A DNA stretch of 64,000 nucleotides, from contig NZ_CH672417.1 of the NCBI RefSeq assembly GCF_000152905.1, forward strand, positions 257,585-321,584, in the 5' to 3' direction. The notes below the pieces were generated by a model. The model was given only the letters and a program-made list of their open reading frames with translations. It was not told the origin of the DNA and ran no database searches. This stretch comes from Nitrobacter sp. Nb-311A. Lineage in GTDB: Bacteria; Pseudomonadota; Alphaproteobacteria; Rhizobiales; Xanthobacteraceae. Position numbers and translations under genes: made by a program. Shown piece by piece: positions 27,759 to 37,091 of the stretch (positions are counted from its first letter, which is position 1; every line of letters starts with the position of its first letter).

Positions 27759-28271
27759 ATGACACCCCAAGCCGACGAATCATCCTTCTCTCCGGCAGCC
27801 GCGACGCAAACCGACCAGAACAGGGCGGACAGCGCCGCCGCTCTGGCCGCCGCCAATATCAATCCGAAAAGCGGCCTTGCGACGGACTATCTCAATCATT
27901 TCAACGAAGCCATCATGCTGCTCGAAATGATCCCGGACATGCCGGATTGCGTGGAGGATTTCCTGAACTGGCGGCCCCTGACCTACCGGGAGCATTTCAT
28001 GGCGTCCGGTTTCAAGGCGCGCGAGCAGGCGATCGAGGCTTATGAAAACGCGCCCCCCGACATTCGCGCCGAATTCGATAGACTGACCATCACGATGACG
28101 TCCATCCTGACCGCGGTGGCTTCCGCGACGAAGGACGTTCACCGGCACGAGACCCGCGCCGCGCTTGCGACCCAGGCAGTCGGCTGGATCAAGCCGATGG
28201 TCATGCGGGCCGGCGGCATTATCAATGGTCAGGGCGGCGAAACCGACATCGATTACATCATGAATCACTAG
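27759..28271 (+). CDS. conserved hypothetical protein (170 aa)
   Basis: Helical soluble protein, MTPQADESSFSPAAATQTD then NINPKSGLATDYLNHFNEAI MLLEMIPDMPDC and a GYENA-like region, ending GGETDIDYIMNH. Similar proteins are common in Bradyrhizobium and Nitrobacter (recollection). No function assigned. Divergent from the SRAP gene. Confidence 0.8.
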   Translation: MTPQADESSFSPAAATQTDQNRADSAAALAAANINPKSGLATDYLNHFNEAIMLLEMIPDMPDCVEDFLNWRPLTYREHFMASGFKAREQAIEAYENAPPDIRAEFDRLTITMTSILTAVASATKDVHRHETRAALATQAVGWIKPMVMRAGGIINGQGGETDIDYIMNH

Positions 28272-28370
28272 AGTCTGATTCAACTGCGTCGAATCAGACT
28301 CTAGCCTTAACTTTTTGATCGAGCATGATCTTATCCGAAAACCGGTTTCCACTTTTCGGGATCATGCTCT
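28270..28370. repeat. composite intergenic palindromic repeat
   Basis: First an inverted pair AGAGTCTGATTCAACTG / CGAATCAGACTCT (28270-28302), then TAACTTTTTGATC, then GAGCATGATCTTATCCGAAA ... CACTTTTCGGGATCATGCTC. The Nudix gene's ATG (28372) lies one base after the end of the repeat. Confidence 0.9.
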
Positions 28371-28371
28371 G

Positions 28372-28803
28372 ATGCCGCCGATTCTGTCCGCGAGTCTCCA
28401 AACTCCGCAGCTCGCCGTCAGCGCCGCGATCTTCCGCGACGGCAAGGTTCTGCTGGTGCGACGCGCGCGGTCGCCAGGCAAGGGCCTGCACTCGCTGCCC
28501 GGCGGGTGCATCGCGTTCGGCGAGACAATCGTCGCCGCGCTGCATCGCGAGGTTCTGGAGGAGACCGGGCTCACGGTCGAGATCGCCGGGCTGGCGGGCT
28601 GGCGGGAGGTGATGCCGGCCCGGCCCGGCGACGCGCATTACATCGTGTTGTCGTTCGCAGCCCGCTGGATCGCAGGCGAGCCCGTCCTGAACGACGAACT
28701 CGACGCCTTCAGTTGGGTCGCCCCGGAATGGCCGGGCGAATTGCGGCTGACCGAAGGTCTGCAACCCATCATCGACACCGCATGCCGGCTCGTCGGAGCT
28801 TGA
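28372..28803 (+). CDS. Nudix hydrolase (MutT-like)
   Basis: 143 residues. The complete Nudix box reads GCIAFGETIVAALHREVLEE followed by TGL, with the REVLEE metal-binding core. N-terminal LAVSAAIFRDGKVLLVRRAR is typical. It hydrolyses a nucleoside diphosphate derivative; substrate unknown. The reading frame continues upstream through the palindromic repeat, so ATG 28372 (MPPILSASLQ) is taken as the start. No clear ribosome site is visible because the repeat ends directly before the ATG. Confidence 0.88.
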   Translation: MPPILSASLQTPQLAVSAAIFRDGKVLLVRRARSPGKGLHSLPGGCIAFGETIVAALHREVLEETGLTVEIAGLAGWREVMPARPGDAHYIVLSFAARWIAGEPVLNDELDAFSWVAPEWPGELRLTEGLQPIIDTACRLVGA

Positions 28804-28888
28804 ACCGGGTTGGATGGCCCTGCGCAAATTGCCCCGCCTTGCTTCCATCGCATTGAAGAGGCATATCACGGCGAATCTGGGCCTCTTT

Positions 28889-29266
28889 ATGCGCAAATCG
28901 GTTTTAGCGATCGTTCTGGCGGCCGCCGTCTGCGGCGCACCGCCCGCGCGCGCGCAGGACGGAGCCGCGCCCTTTGACGCGGATCTGCAACGGCTGGCCG
29001 AAATCCTCGGCACACTGCACTATCTTCGCGACATCTGCGCCGCCCATGACGGCGCAAAATGGCGCAATGAAATGCAGGCCCTGATCGACGCCGAAACGCC
29101 TACGGGCGAACGCCGCGCCAGGATGATCGCAGCCTTCAATCGCGGCTATACCTGGTTCCAGCAGACCTACCGGGCCTGCACGCCCGCCGCGAATGTGGCC
29201 ATCCGTCGGTATATCGAGGAAGGTGCGAAAATTTCCCGCGACCTGACCGCCAGATACGCTAACTAG
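28889..29266 (+). CDS. TIGR02301-family secreted protein
   Basis: 125 residues with signal peptide MRKSVLAIVLAAAVCGAPPA and cleavage near ARAQDG. The mature part contains LQRLAEILGTLHYLRDICAA, two cysteines (DICAAH and YRACTP), and RYIEEGAKISRDLTARYAN. I recognise this as the alphaproteobacterial TIGR02301 family of unknown role. ATG 28889 is set by the signal peptide. Located 85 bases after the Nudix gene. Confidence 0.8.
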   Translation: MRKSVLAIVLAAAVCGAPPARAQDGAAPFDADLQRLAEILGTLHYLRDICAAHDGAKWRNEMQALIDAETPTGERRARMIAAFNRGYTWFQQTYRACTPAANVAIRRYIEEGAKISRDLTARYAN

Positions 29267-29358
29267 CGCCTTCTCGCTTCTGAGGGAGTCAGAAGCGAGG
29301 CTCAATGAGATTGATTTGACGCGCGAACCCGGTATCCACTTCGCTCGAAAACGCTATA
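29266..29358. repeat. intergenic repeat, GCGTTTTCGAGCGAAGTGG family, reverse orientation
   Basis: Contains CTCGCTTCTGAGGGAGTCAG and GGTATCCACTTCGCTCGAAA ACGCTATA, the reverse complement of the copies at 16957 and 40015. Confidence 0.85.
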
Positions 29359-29530
29359 AAGCCGGCTTGCCGCACATTCCGGACGTCGCCCTTGGTATTT
29401 TTCCGAAACCCGTCTCAAATGCAAAAAGAGGCGTTAACCTTTCCTAAAGAACTGGCTGTCCGGTGCCGATTCGCATGCTAAACCCACGGACGTTGAGCGC
29501 TTCGCCTCGTCAGACGTATTCGGAATTTTC

Positions 29531-29797
29531 ATGCGACCGCCATTTGCATTCAGCCCGGCCCGCCATTCGTTTGCCGATCAGGAGCAGAAGCAGGCTGCCC
29601 TGAGCTATCTCAACGAAGCCTGGGCCGACGCTCGCCATGACGGCGTCGACGGCGACTGTCTGGCGCAGGCCAGCCTGTTTGCCGCCTTTGCCGAACTCGT
29701 CGGCACCTATGGCGAGGATGCCGTAGCGACCTTCGTCGAGGGCCTCGCTGGCCGTATCCGCAACGGCGAATTCTCGATCACGCTGGCGAAGCAATAA
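29531..29797 (+). CDS. small conserved hypothetical protein (88 aa)
   Basis: Soluble helical protein MRPPFAFSPARHSFADQEQK with NEAWADARHDGVDGDCLAQA and VATFVEGLAGRIRNGEFSIT. Family not named; similar small proteins accompany Bradyrhizobiaceae genomes. It stands alone between two genes on other strands. Confidence 0.7.
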   Translation: MRPPFAFSPARHSFADQEQKQAALSYLNEAWADARHDGVDGDCLAQASLFAAFAELVGTYGEDAVATFVEGLAGRIRNGEFSITLAKQ

Positions 29798-29875
29798 GCC
29801 GCTTCCGGCCATCGGGAGCCGATTCAACGCAGTTGAAGCGGATCTAGACCGCAAAAACCATTTCACGGTCCACGT

Positions 29876-31216
29876 TCATGATCCGGGCTTCAGCGTCTCC
29901 AGGAAACGCACCGGCTCACCGGTGGATGCGGTCGCCAGCTCTCCCTGCCACATCACGCGGCGGCCGCGCACGAACGTGCCGACCGGCCAGCCCGTCACCT
30001 CAACCCCGTCATAAGGCGTCCAGCCCGCGCGCGAGGCCACCCACTTGTTGGTGATCGTTTCCGTCCGCTTGAGATCGACCACAGTGAAATCGGCATCAAA
30101 GCCGGCCGCGATCCGTCCCTTGCAAGCAATGTTGAACAGCCGCGCCGGACCGGCGCTGGTGAGATCGACAAAGCGCGCCAGCGACAGGCGGTCCGAGCTG
30201 ACGTGATCCAGCATCAAGGGCACCAGCGTCTGCACGCCGGTCATGCCCGATGGCGAGGCGGGATAGGTCTTTTGCTTCTCTTCCAGAGTGTGCGGCGCGT
30301 GATCGGAGCCGAGCACGTCGATAATGCCCTGCTCGATGCCTTTCCATATCCCGGAGCGATGAGCGGCATCGCGCACCGGCGGATTCATCTGCGCCAGCGT
30401 GCCGAGCCGCTCATAGCATTCGGGCGCTGCCATGGTCAGGTGGTGCGGTGTCGCTTCGCAGGAGGCCACATCCTTGTGGTCGCGAAGATATTCGATCTCC
30501 TGGCGGGTCGAAATATGCAGCACATGAATGCGCTTTCCGGTCTGGCGGGCCAGGGTGACCAGCCGCTGCGTCGCCAACAGCGCGGCGGTCTCGTCGCGCC
30601 ACACCGGATGCGAGCGCGGATCGCCTTCGATCCGCAACCCCTTGCGTTCATTGAGGCGGTATTCGTCCTCGGCGTGAAATGCGGCGCGGCGGCGGATCAC
30701 GTTGAAGATTTTCCGCAAACTGTCGTCATCCTCGACCAGCAGCGCACCTGTGGACGATCCGACGAACACCTTGACGCCGGCGCAGCCCGGCGCGCGTTCC
30801 AGTTCGGGCAGATCCTGCACATTCTCGCGGGTGCCGCCGATGAAGAAGGCGAAGTCGCAATGCATCCGATGATGCGCAGCCTTCATCTTCGCGGCGAAAG
30901 TCTCCGCCGTGACTGTCAGAGGATTGGTGTTCGGCATCTCGAACACCGCGGTCACCCCGCCCATCGCCGCACTGCGCGAGCCGGTTTCGAGGTCCTCCTT
31001 GTGCGTCAGTCCCGGCTCACGAAAATGCACCTGGGTGTCGATCACGCCGGGCAGAATATGAAGCCCCCGGCAGTCGATCACCTCCCCGGCATCGGCCTGG
31101 CCAAGCCCGCCGATCTCGGCGATGCGACCGCCCGAAACGCCGATGTCGCCGACCCCCTCGCCGTCTTGATTGACGATGGCGCCGGATCTCAGAATCACAT
31201 CAAATGTTTTGGTCAT
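29876..31216 (-). CDS. dihydroorotase (class I, PyrC) or closely related amidohydrolase
   Basis: 446 residues. Amidohydrolase core: metal motif GVIDTQVHFREPGL, MPNTNPLTVTAETFAAKM, the Lys in GVKVFVGSSTGALLVEDDDS, His motifs AFHAEDEYR and VLHISTRQEIEYL, and Asp in DVLGSDHAPHTLEEK. The family interconverts carbamoyl aspartate and dihydroorotate in pyrimidine synthesis. Its HAEDE and full-length catalytic set argue for an active enzyme; allantoinase or dihydropyrimidinase is the alternative. It stands divergent from the ygfZ operon. Confidence 0.85.
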   Translation of the reverse strand: MTKTFDVILRSGAIVNQDGEGVGDIGVSGGRIAEIGGLGQADAGEVIDCRGLHILPGVIDTQVHFREPGLTHKEDLETGSRSAAMGGVTAVFEMPNTNPLTVTAETFAAKMKAAHHRMHCDFAFFIGGTRENVQDLPELERAPGCAGVKVFVGSSTGALLVEDDDSLRKIFNVIRRRAAFHAEDEYRLNERKGLRIEGDPRSHPVWRDETAALLATQRLVTLARQTGKRIHVLHISTRQEIEYLRDHKDVASCEATPHHLTMAAPECYERLGTLAQMNPPVRDAAHRSGIWKGIEQGIIDVLGSDHAPHTLEEKQKTYPASPSGMTGVQTLVPLMLDHVSSDRLSLARFVDLTSAGPARLFNIACKGRIAAGFDADFTVVDLKRTETITNKWVASRAGWTPYDGVEVTGWPVGTFVRGRRVMWQGELATASTGEPVRFLETLKPGS

Positions 31217-31369
31217 CGTTCCCGAAAGCTTTTCCGTGCGCCGGGCACGGACCTTGTTGCCGGCACCTTAGCGGCTTACGTTCCGAAAGCGAAATCCGGC
31301 ACGCAGGCTTGTCCGGGACACTGCGCAAAAACTCGCTAAACCAACGATAGCCGGCCAAGAGAAGGTGTC

Positions 31370-32251
31370 ATGAAAGCAGCGTTTCTTCCCGACCGGGGCG
31401 TGGTCAAGGTCATCGGCGACGACGCACGTAATTTTCTCAACGGTCTCGTGACCACCGATGTGACCAAGGTCCAGCCCGGGCTCGGCCGGTTTGGCGCGCT
31501 GCTGACGCCACAGGGAAAGATCATCTTCGATTTCCTCATCACCGAAGCGCAGCCGGGTCACGGCGGCGGCTTTCTCATTGACTGCCCGTTGGCGCTGGCG
31601 CAACCGCTCGCCACCAAGCTCGGCTTTTACAAGCTGCGCGCCAAGGTCACGGTCGAAAATCTTTCGGGCAAGCTCGGCGTACTGGCGGCCTGGGACGGCG
31701 AACCCGCCATGCACCCCGACCTGACCTTCGCCGATCCGCGAAGCGACAAGCTCGGCTGGCGCATTCTCGCGCCGGAGGAACTCGCGGGCAGAGCGGCCAC
31801 TGTGATCGGCGCCGAACTGGTTGAAAGCGCCGACTATGAGGCTCACCGCATCGCAGCCGGGATACCGAGCGGCGGCAACGATTTCAAGTTCGGCGACGCC
31901 TTTCCGCATGAAGCCAATATGGACCGGCTGCACGGCGTCGATTTCGACAAGGGTTGCTATGTCGGTCAGGAAGTGGTTTCGCGCATGGAGCATCGCGGCA
32001 CCGCGCGCAGCCGGATTGTGCGCGTGCGGCTGGATGCAGGCGCGCCCGAACCAGGAACGGCTGTGGTCGCGGGGGAGAAGGCCGTGGGCACCATGGGTTC
32101 GTCAGCCGCGGACCAGGGTCTTGCGCTGCTGCGGCTGGATCGCGCCGCCGACGCGATCGAAGCCGGGATTCCGTTGACGGCGGGGGACATTCCAATCCAT
32201 GTCGCCGAACCGGATGACCTGAAGCTACCGGCGAAGAATACCGTCACATGA
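31370..32251 (+). CDS. ygfZ: folate-binding Fe-S cluster repair protein YgfZ (GcvT-like)
   Basis: 293 residues. MKAAFLPDRGVVKVIGDDAR NFLNGLVTTDV at the N-terminus, GRFGALLTPQGKIIFDFLIT, and the family signature KGCYVGQEVVSRMEHRGTAR, with the Cys used in iron-sulfur maturation. It supports MiaB and other Fe-S enzymes using tetrahydrofolate. First gene of an overlapping run: its stop overlaps the tag start (ATGA). Confidence 0.93.
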   Translation: MKAAFLPDRGVVKVIGDDARNFLNGLVTTDVTKVQPGLGRFGALLTPQGKIIFDFLITEAQPGHGGGFLIDCPLALAQPLATKLGFYKLRAKVTVENLSGKLGVLAAWDGEPAMHPDLTFADPRSDKLGWRILAPEELAGRAATVIGAELVESADYEAHRIAAGIPSGGNDFKFGDAFPHEANMDRLHGVDFDKGCYVGQEVVSRMEHRGTARSRIVRVRLDAGAPEPGTAVVAGEKAVGTMGSSAADQGLALLRLDRAADAIEAGIPLTAGDIPIHVAEPDDLKLPAKNTVT

Positions 32252-32874
32252 CACAATCCGCGCGCTTGCATGCCGACGGTCTCACCCGCTGTCCATGGCC
32301 CGGCGACGACCTGCTCTACCTCGCCTATCACGACACCGAATGGGGCATACCCGAATATGACGACCGCGCGCTATTTGAAAAGCTTATCCTCGACGGCTTT
32401 CAAGCCGGTCTGTCGTGGATCACGATTTTGCGTAAGCGCGACAACTTCCGCCGCGCCTTCGACGGTTTCTTGCCAGAGACCATCGCACGCTACAACGAGA
32501 AGAAGGTCCATGCGCTGATGAATGACGCCGGCATCGTGCGTAACCGGGCGAAAATCGAGGGTGCCATCACCAGCGCGAAGTCCTACCTCGGGATCATGGA
32601 GCAGGGTCCGGGTTTTTCCGCGCTGCTATGGGATTTCATGGACGGCCAGCCGAAGGTCAATCGGTTCAAGACCACCGCGACCATACCGGCCTCGACGCCG
32701 CTGTCGGTCAGGATATCGAAGGAACTGGCTTCGCGCGGATTCAAATTCGTCGGGCCTACGATCGTCTATGCGTTCATGCAGGCAACAGGCATGGTCAACG
32801 ACCACCTGGTGACATGCCATTGCCATGAGACCTGCGGCAGGCAGACACGCCAGTCGCGCCCCAAGACGAAATGA
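32248..32874 (+). CDS. tag: DNA-3-methyladenine glycosylase I
   Basis: Removes 3-methyladenine from DNA. 208 residues with TRCPWPGDDLLYLAYHDTEW GIPEYDDRALFEKLILDGFQ, AGLSWITILRKRDNFRRAFD, the helix-hairpin region and the zinc-binding C-terminal HLVTCHCHETCG. It overlaps ygfZ and the next gene by four bases on each side, which indicates coupled translation. Confidence 0.95.
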   Translation: MTQSARLHADGLTRCPWPGDDLLYLAYHDTEWGIPEYDDRALFEKLILDGFQAGLSWITILRKRDNFRRAFDGFLPETIARYNEKKVHALMNDAGIVRNRAKIEGAITSAKSYLGIMEQGPGFSALLWDFMDGQPKVNRFKTTATIPASTPLSVRISKELASRGFKFVGPTIVYAFMQATGMVNDHLVTCHCHETCGRQTRQSRPKTK

Positions 32875-33482
32875 CGACACGGGCTGCCCCGAAAACCGCG
32901 ACGCGCGCTTGGCAGCGGATGCTGTCCGGCCGGCGGCTCGATCTGCTCGATCCCTCGCCGCTCGACATCGAGATCGCGGATATCGCGCACGGACTCGCCC
33001 GCGTCGCGCGATGGAACGGTCAGACCCGTGGCGCGCACATCTTCTCCGTCGCGCAGCACACGCTGCTGGTCGAGGCCATGATGCGCGAGCATACGCCGCG
33101 CCTCGATATCCGGGTGCGGCTGGCGGCGCTGCTGCATGACGCGCCGGAATATGTCATCGGCGACATGATCTCCCCGTTCAAGGCGATGATCGGCGGTTCC
33201 TACAAGGCGGTCGAAAAGCGGCTATTGTCGGCGATCCACATTCGCTTCGGGCTGCCGCCTGTCCTGCCGGCAGAAACCGAGCGGCAAATCAAGACCGCCG
33301 ACATGGGCGCGGCCTATCTCGAAGCGACCCATCTCGCAGGCTTCTCCGAGCCCGAGGCGAAGCGGCTGTTCGGCAGCGATCCCGGCCTGCCGGCGGCGAT
33401 GATCGACGACTATCTGATGCCGTGGCCGGCAAGCAAGGCCGAGAAGCGGTTCCTGGCGCGGTTTCAGAGTCTGCACGGCTAA
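32871..33482 (+). CDS. HD-domain phosphohydrolase (YfbR-like)
   Basis: 203 residues. HD motifs: HIFSVAQHTLLVEAMM (first His), LAALLHDAPEYVIGDM (HD pair), then KTADMGAAYLEATHL. Related to 5'-nucleotidases of the YfbR type that act on deoxynucleotides, but the substrate is not fixed. Overlaps tag by four bases. Confidence 0.88.
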   Translation: MTTRAAPKTATRAWQRMLSGRRLDLLDPSPLDIEIADIAHGLARVARWNGQTRGAHIFSVAQHTLLVEAMMREHTPRLDIRVRLAALLHDAPEYVIGDMISPFKAMIGGSYKAVEKRLLSAIHIRFGLPPVLPAETERQIKTADMGAAYLEATHLAGFSEPEAKRLFGSDPGLPAAMIDDYLMPWPASKAEKRFLARFQSLHG

Positions 33483-33603
33483 AGCGGCTTTTCCGCCCCG
33501 CATCCCGCTCCAAATACCCGGGCGCCACAGTGTTTCATTTTCGCGGACCGCCTTTTGCCCCAAGACGCGACGGCCTATAATCCCCCGAAAATTCGGGAAC
33601 GCC

Positions 33604-34110
33604 ATGATCCACGTCTGCTCGCTTGCCGCGCTTGCTGAAACCGTGAGAATCACGGGTGCAAGCCATATCCTGACGGTGATGGCCAATGTCGATCAGGTGT
33701 GCCGTCCGATGTCCGTTCTCGAAGCCAATCACCTGAAGGTGTCGATGGATGACATCGACGCGCCCGCGGACGGTTTCGTCGCGCCGAACGACGGCCATAT
33801 CCTGCAACTTCTCGCCTTCGTGCGCGGCTGGGATCGCAAGGCGCCGCTGGTCGTGCATTGCTACGCCGGAATCAGCCGGTCGAGCGCAAGCGCTTTCACC
33901 GCGGCCTGCGCGCTCAACCCGCATCGCGACGAAATCTCCATCGCCCGTCAGATCCGCGCGGCTTCGCCGATCGCACGGCCGAATCGCCTGATCGTGGCGC
34001 TGGCAGACAAAGCCCTTGGGCGCGAGGGACGGATGCTGCGGGCGGTCGACGAGATGGGCCCCGGCGACATGACGATTGAAGGCCGACCGTTCCGCATCGA
34101 TCTGGAATGA
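33604..34110 (+). CDS. protein tyrosine phosphatase-like protein
   Basis: 168 residues. Phosphatase loop VVHCYAGISRSSASA with Cys86 and Arg92 (CX5R), preceded by MDDIDAPADGFVAPNDGHIL. This is the dual-specificity or MTMR-like small phosphatase fold seen in Bradyrhizobiaceae. It begins 121 bases after the HD gene and may be in the same operon. Substrate unknown. Confidence 0.85.
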   Translation: MIHVCSLAALAETVRITGASHILTVMANVDQVCRPMSVLEANHLKVSMDDIDAPADGFVAPNDGHILQLLAFVRGWDRKAPLVVHCYAGISRSSASAFTAACALNPHRDEISIARQIRAASPIARPNRLIVALADKALGREGRMLRAVDEMGPGDMTIEGRPFRIDLE

Positions 34111-34296
34111 TCAGAGAGCCCTATTACGATTCACGCGGAAGACCTGTTCGCATCGAATCGATCCCACGAACCTCTGTCGACGAATCGTGCCTTCAGTCCA
34201 AACCGCATCAGCATCTTAAATATGCTTCACGGGCGTCTGGTCGCGACGCGATCCTGTGTGATTGTGACAGCTTGAGTGAGACCGGGCCACGATGGC

Positions 34297-34403
34297 TAGA
34301 GCCTATTTTCAACCGCGTTGAATCAGACTCATCGCTTATATCTTTTTGTTCGAGCATGATCTTTTCCGAAAACCGGTTTTCACTTTTCGGGATCATGCTC
34401 TAA
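34297..34403. repeat. composite intergenic palindromic repeat
   Basis: AGAGCCTATTTTCAACCGCG then GTTGAATCAGACTC, TTATATCTTTTTGTTC, and the pair GAGCATGATCTTTTCCGAAA / CACTTTTCGGGATCATGCTC. A nearly identical architecture to the copy at 28270. It fills most of the 330-base gap 34111-34440, in which I see no gene. Confidence 0.9.
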
Positions 34404-34440
34404 AGCGATCGACCTGGCGCGATCGGCGCGTCTACAGAAC

Positions 34441-35019
34441 TTACTCGGTGGAACGGCGCAGTTCCATGGCGCCTTCGACCTTGGCCGGCTTGACGGGTTC
34501 AAGCCTGGCGCTCTCGACCCGCGGGGTTTCGACACGCGCGGTCACTTCCGTGTTCGAGGCATCGGCCGTGCGCGAAGCCTTGCGGCGGGCATACGGGCGC
34601 GCAGCAGCGCGCGCCAGCAACATTTGCCTGCCGCCCTGATGGTTGAAGTCGCAATACGCAAAGCCCATGCCGGACACCGAACCGCGGAAGCTGCGTTCGC
34701 TCTTCTTGTCGAGATTGAAGCACGGTTCGAACGGAAGACCCTTGATCGAGGCGCAAACAGCCTGGCCCCGCACCTGTAACGTATTGCCCGGCAGCCTCAT
34801 GTGGCGAACCGGACCTTCGCCGCTGAACTGCACCGCGCCGGCCGCGCCCCCGTCCTCAAACACCCGGCCAGCGCCGCGGGTCCCGTCGAAGCAGGTGAAC
34901 GCGAAAACCTTGCCGGCCACAAACCGCTTGGCCTCGCTGGCATTCATGAGGTGACCGGCCATTGCCGGCGCGGCGATCGCACCTGCAACCAGGACTCCTG
35001 ACACGAAACGCGCAAGCAT
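34441..35019 (-). CDS. conserved hypothetical secreted protein
   Basis: 192 residues with signal peptide MLARFVSGVLVAGAIAAPAM AG, then a compact domain (NASEAKRFVAGKVFAFTCFD through MGFAYCDFNHQGGRQ) with four cysteines that could pair. The C-terminal 60 residues are charged and repetitive (VETPRVESARLEPVKPAKVE). Function not recognised. 264 bases without a convincing gene separate it from the cell wall hydrolase. Confidence 0.75.
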   Translation of the reverse strand: MLARFVSGVLVAGAIAAPAMAGHLMNASEAKRFVAGKVFAFTCFDGTRGAGRVFEDGGAAGAVQFSGEGPVRHMRLPGNTLQVRGQAVCASIKGLPFEPCFNLDKKSERSFRGSVSGMGFAYCDFNHQGGRQMLLARAAARPYARRKASRTADASNTEVTARVETPRVESARLEPVKPAKVEGAMELRRSTE

Positions 35020-35284
35020 ACTGCAACTCCGAACAAACCTGGCCGCGGGGATAGCCGCCGATGGCTGATGCCTTTACCCGCTCCTTACCATACCAACCGT
35101 GGCAACATTGGAGCAGCTTGGTTGGGAAAGTCTGAATATCCTGGGAAACTTTCCACGAGAGGGCCGCGAATTTCACTCGCGAGAATCCTGACACCGGCTT
35201 GGATTACCGCCTCCAGACCAATTTCATAAGCGATTTCAAATAGATTAGCGATCGAAATGACGCGGCCGTCATCTGCCGCCCGTT

Positions 35285-36670
35285 CTACCGCCGTGCAGAA
35301 CCACCAAGCTCCGCCGAACTGTGAGCGGCCTCGGCGAGTCTGGCGGAGATTTCGGCGGTTTGAGCCTTTGTGCCCCAACTCGGCGCATCACCGCCGTCAC
35401 CCCACGCGCGCGGACGATAGAAAGTATGAACGCCGGTGCGGTACATCTTCTTCATTTCGCGCACCCAGGAAGGATGTACCCAATAGGCATGATAGTGCGT
35501 CGACTTGCCGACTTCCGGCAGCCACAGCCGTCCGTCAAGCGTGGCCTTCGCGATCCTGCGGGCGCGATCCCACATGTCCGGCTCGGTGACGACGTCGCGA
35601 ATGCCATCGCAGGCAAACGTGAACTGACAGGCCAGACGACGATTTGCGTTCTGATAGACCACGCCGCACACCGTCGTCGGATAGTAACCCGAGAACACAC
35701 GGTTCATAACCACCTGCGCGACCGCGATCTGACCGCGAACCGCTTCGCCGCGCGCTTCGAAGTAAACGGCCTCCGCGAGGCATTTTTCCTGCTTGGCGCG
35801 CTTCTTGTCGTCCAGAAGTCCAAGCCGCTGAGCGGGCGTCTTGACCTCGCCCTTGCCGACCACGGTTTCGCCGGCTTTTGAAGAATCCTGCTGCGACGTC
35901 ACCGATGCCTTCATGTCGGGATCGGGGATCGGCATCACGATCATGGGCTCTTCACCAGGACGCCAGCGTTCCAGACCTTCATTCACGACACCAAGTACCG
36001 AACTGCCGAAGTACAGACTTGCCGTCTTGATCGAGAACCCGTCGGTGGAAGGTTGCGACCCCTCAACCGCTTTGCCATCCTCAAGATCGTCGGTCGGCTG
36101 CGTCTCGGGCGATAGCGAAGCATCGTATTGCGTCAGCGGAGGTGCGTTCAGGGCTTCGGTCAGTTCGGGATCAAGCCCCGAGCGCGCGCCGCCATGACTG
36201 GCCGTCGCCGTCTTTGCCCCCAACACCGGAGCATTAAACGTCGAGGGATCCTGCGGCGCAGCGGTTGTCGGTGCAACGGGCGGTTCCGGCGCAACGATGG
36301 CTAAACGGTCGCCCTTCAGTGTTCGATTGACCCTGGGAAAATCCGAGGCGCTATAATGAGGCGGCGATCGCGTCAGCCGGTTGCGCGCCGCATCACCCAC
36401 GCCCTCATCAAGACTTGCAAGCAGGAGTGTGGCAGCGCGCGGGACCGATGTGCCGACCGGACGTCCGAAATTGAATGTCGCGACTTGAATGGAGCTGACC
36501 GCGCTCGCGGACACACGCTTTTGCCAGCGCTCGGCGACACCCGGCTGCCGCGCAAGCAAGGATGCAATATCCTGATATCCGATTTCGTTCGGGATCAATG
36601 CGAAGAAGCAGAGACCGAAACCAAAGAGCGCAAGATGCGCGCTCTTCGGTTGGTTACGCAACACAGACAT
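35285..36670 (-). CDS. SleB-type cell wall hydrolase
   Basis: 461 residues. An N-terminal hydrophobic segment (HLALFGFGLCFFALIPNEIG) acts as signal or anchor, followed by a long low-complexity linker. The C-terminal SleB/hydrolase-2 domain reads CLAEAVYFEARGEAVRGQIA, VAQVVMNRVFSGYYPTTVCG, VVYQNANRRLACQFTFACDG and THYHAYWVHPSWVREMKK. It probably cleaves peptidoglycan as a lytic transglycosylase; the catalytic Glu lies in YFEARGE. ATG 36670 (MSVLRNQPKS) is chosen. It is not a spore enzyme here: the family is widespread in alphaproteobacteria. Confidence 0.88.
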   Translation of the reverse strand: MSVLRNQPKSAHLALFGFGLCFFALIPNEIGYQDIASLLARQPGVAERWQKRVSASAVSSIQVATFNFGRPVGTSVPRAATLLLASLDEGVGDAARNRLTRSPPHYSASDFPRVNRTLKGDRLAIVAPEPPVAPTTAAPQDPSTFNAPVLGAKTATASHGGARSGLDPELTEALNAPPLTQYDASLSPETQPTDDLEDGKAVEGSQPSTDGFSIKTASLYFGSSVLGVVNEGLERWRPGEEPMIVMPIPDPDMKASVTSQQDSSKAGETVVGKGEVKTPAQRLGLLDDKKRAKQEKCLAEAVYFEARGEAVRGQIAVAQVVMNRVFSGYYPTTVCGVVYQNANRRLACQFTFACDGIRDVVTEPDMWDRARRIAKATLDGRLWLPEVGKSTHYHAYWVHPSWVREMKKMYRTGVHTFYRPRAWGDGGDAPSWGTKAQTAEISARLAEAAHSSAELGGSARR

Positions 36671-36920
36671 CGATACGCTCACGCAACGCCACACACACGT
36701 GATCGAATTGCACGTTTAGTCCATTTCGATCGATCTCGGTAATATCAAATTAAAGTTGCAAGGGCGTTAACCGGCGATGCAAGCGCACAACAGGCAAGCA
36801 TGCATACGAAAGCGCGAGCGGCCATCGGAAGCGTTGGTAAACAACGCCTCGAGCGAAATAGTAAAGATTGGGTCAACACCTGGTTCGCGCGACGTGCGGG
36901 ACGTCGCGAATTCACCGGCA

Positions 36921-37091
36921 GAGCATGATCCAGATCTTGAACCTGCTTTCCGCTTTCGGGATTTGCTTCACCGCGTTTTCGAACGAAGCATGTCCTCGGG
37001 CCGATGCGAGGGTGAATACCGGTCCGCATGAAGAAACGCGTCAAATCAAAGTCACAGAGCCGCTTCTGATTCTGCCAGACGCGGAAAGGTT

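Noticed and set aside
34107-34403. Plus-strand frame of 98 codons after the phosphatase gene
   Set aside because: Most of it is the palindromic repeat.
35085-35378. Minus-strand frame of 97 codons containing ISIANLFEIAYEIGLEAVIQ
   Set aside because: The middle looks protein-like, but half of it overlaps the hydrolase gene, and no start codon or ribosome site lies in the free part.
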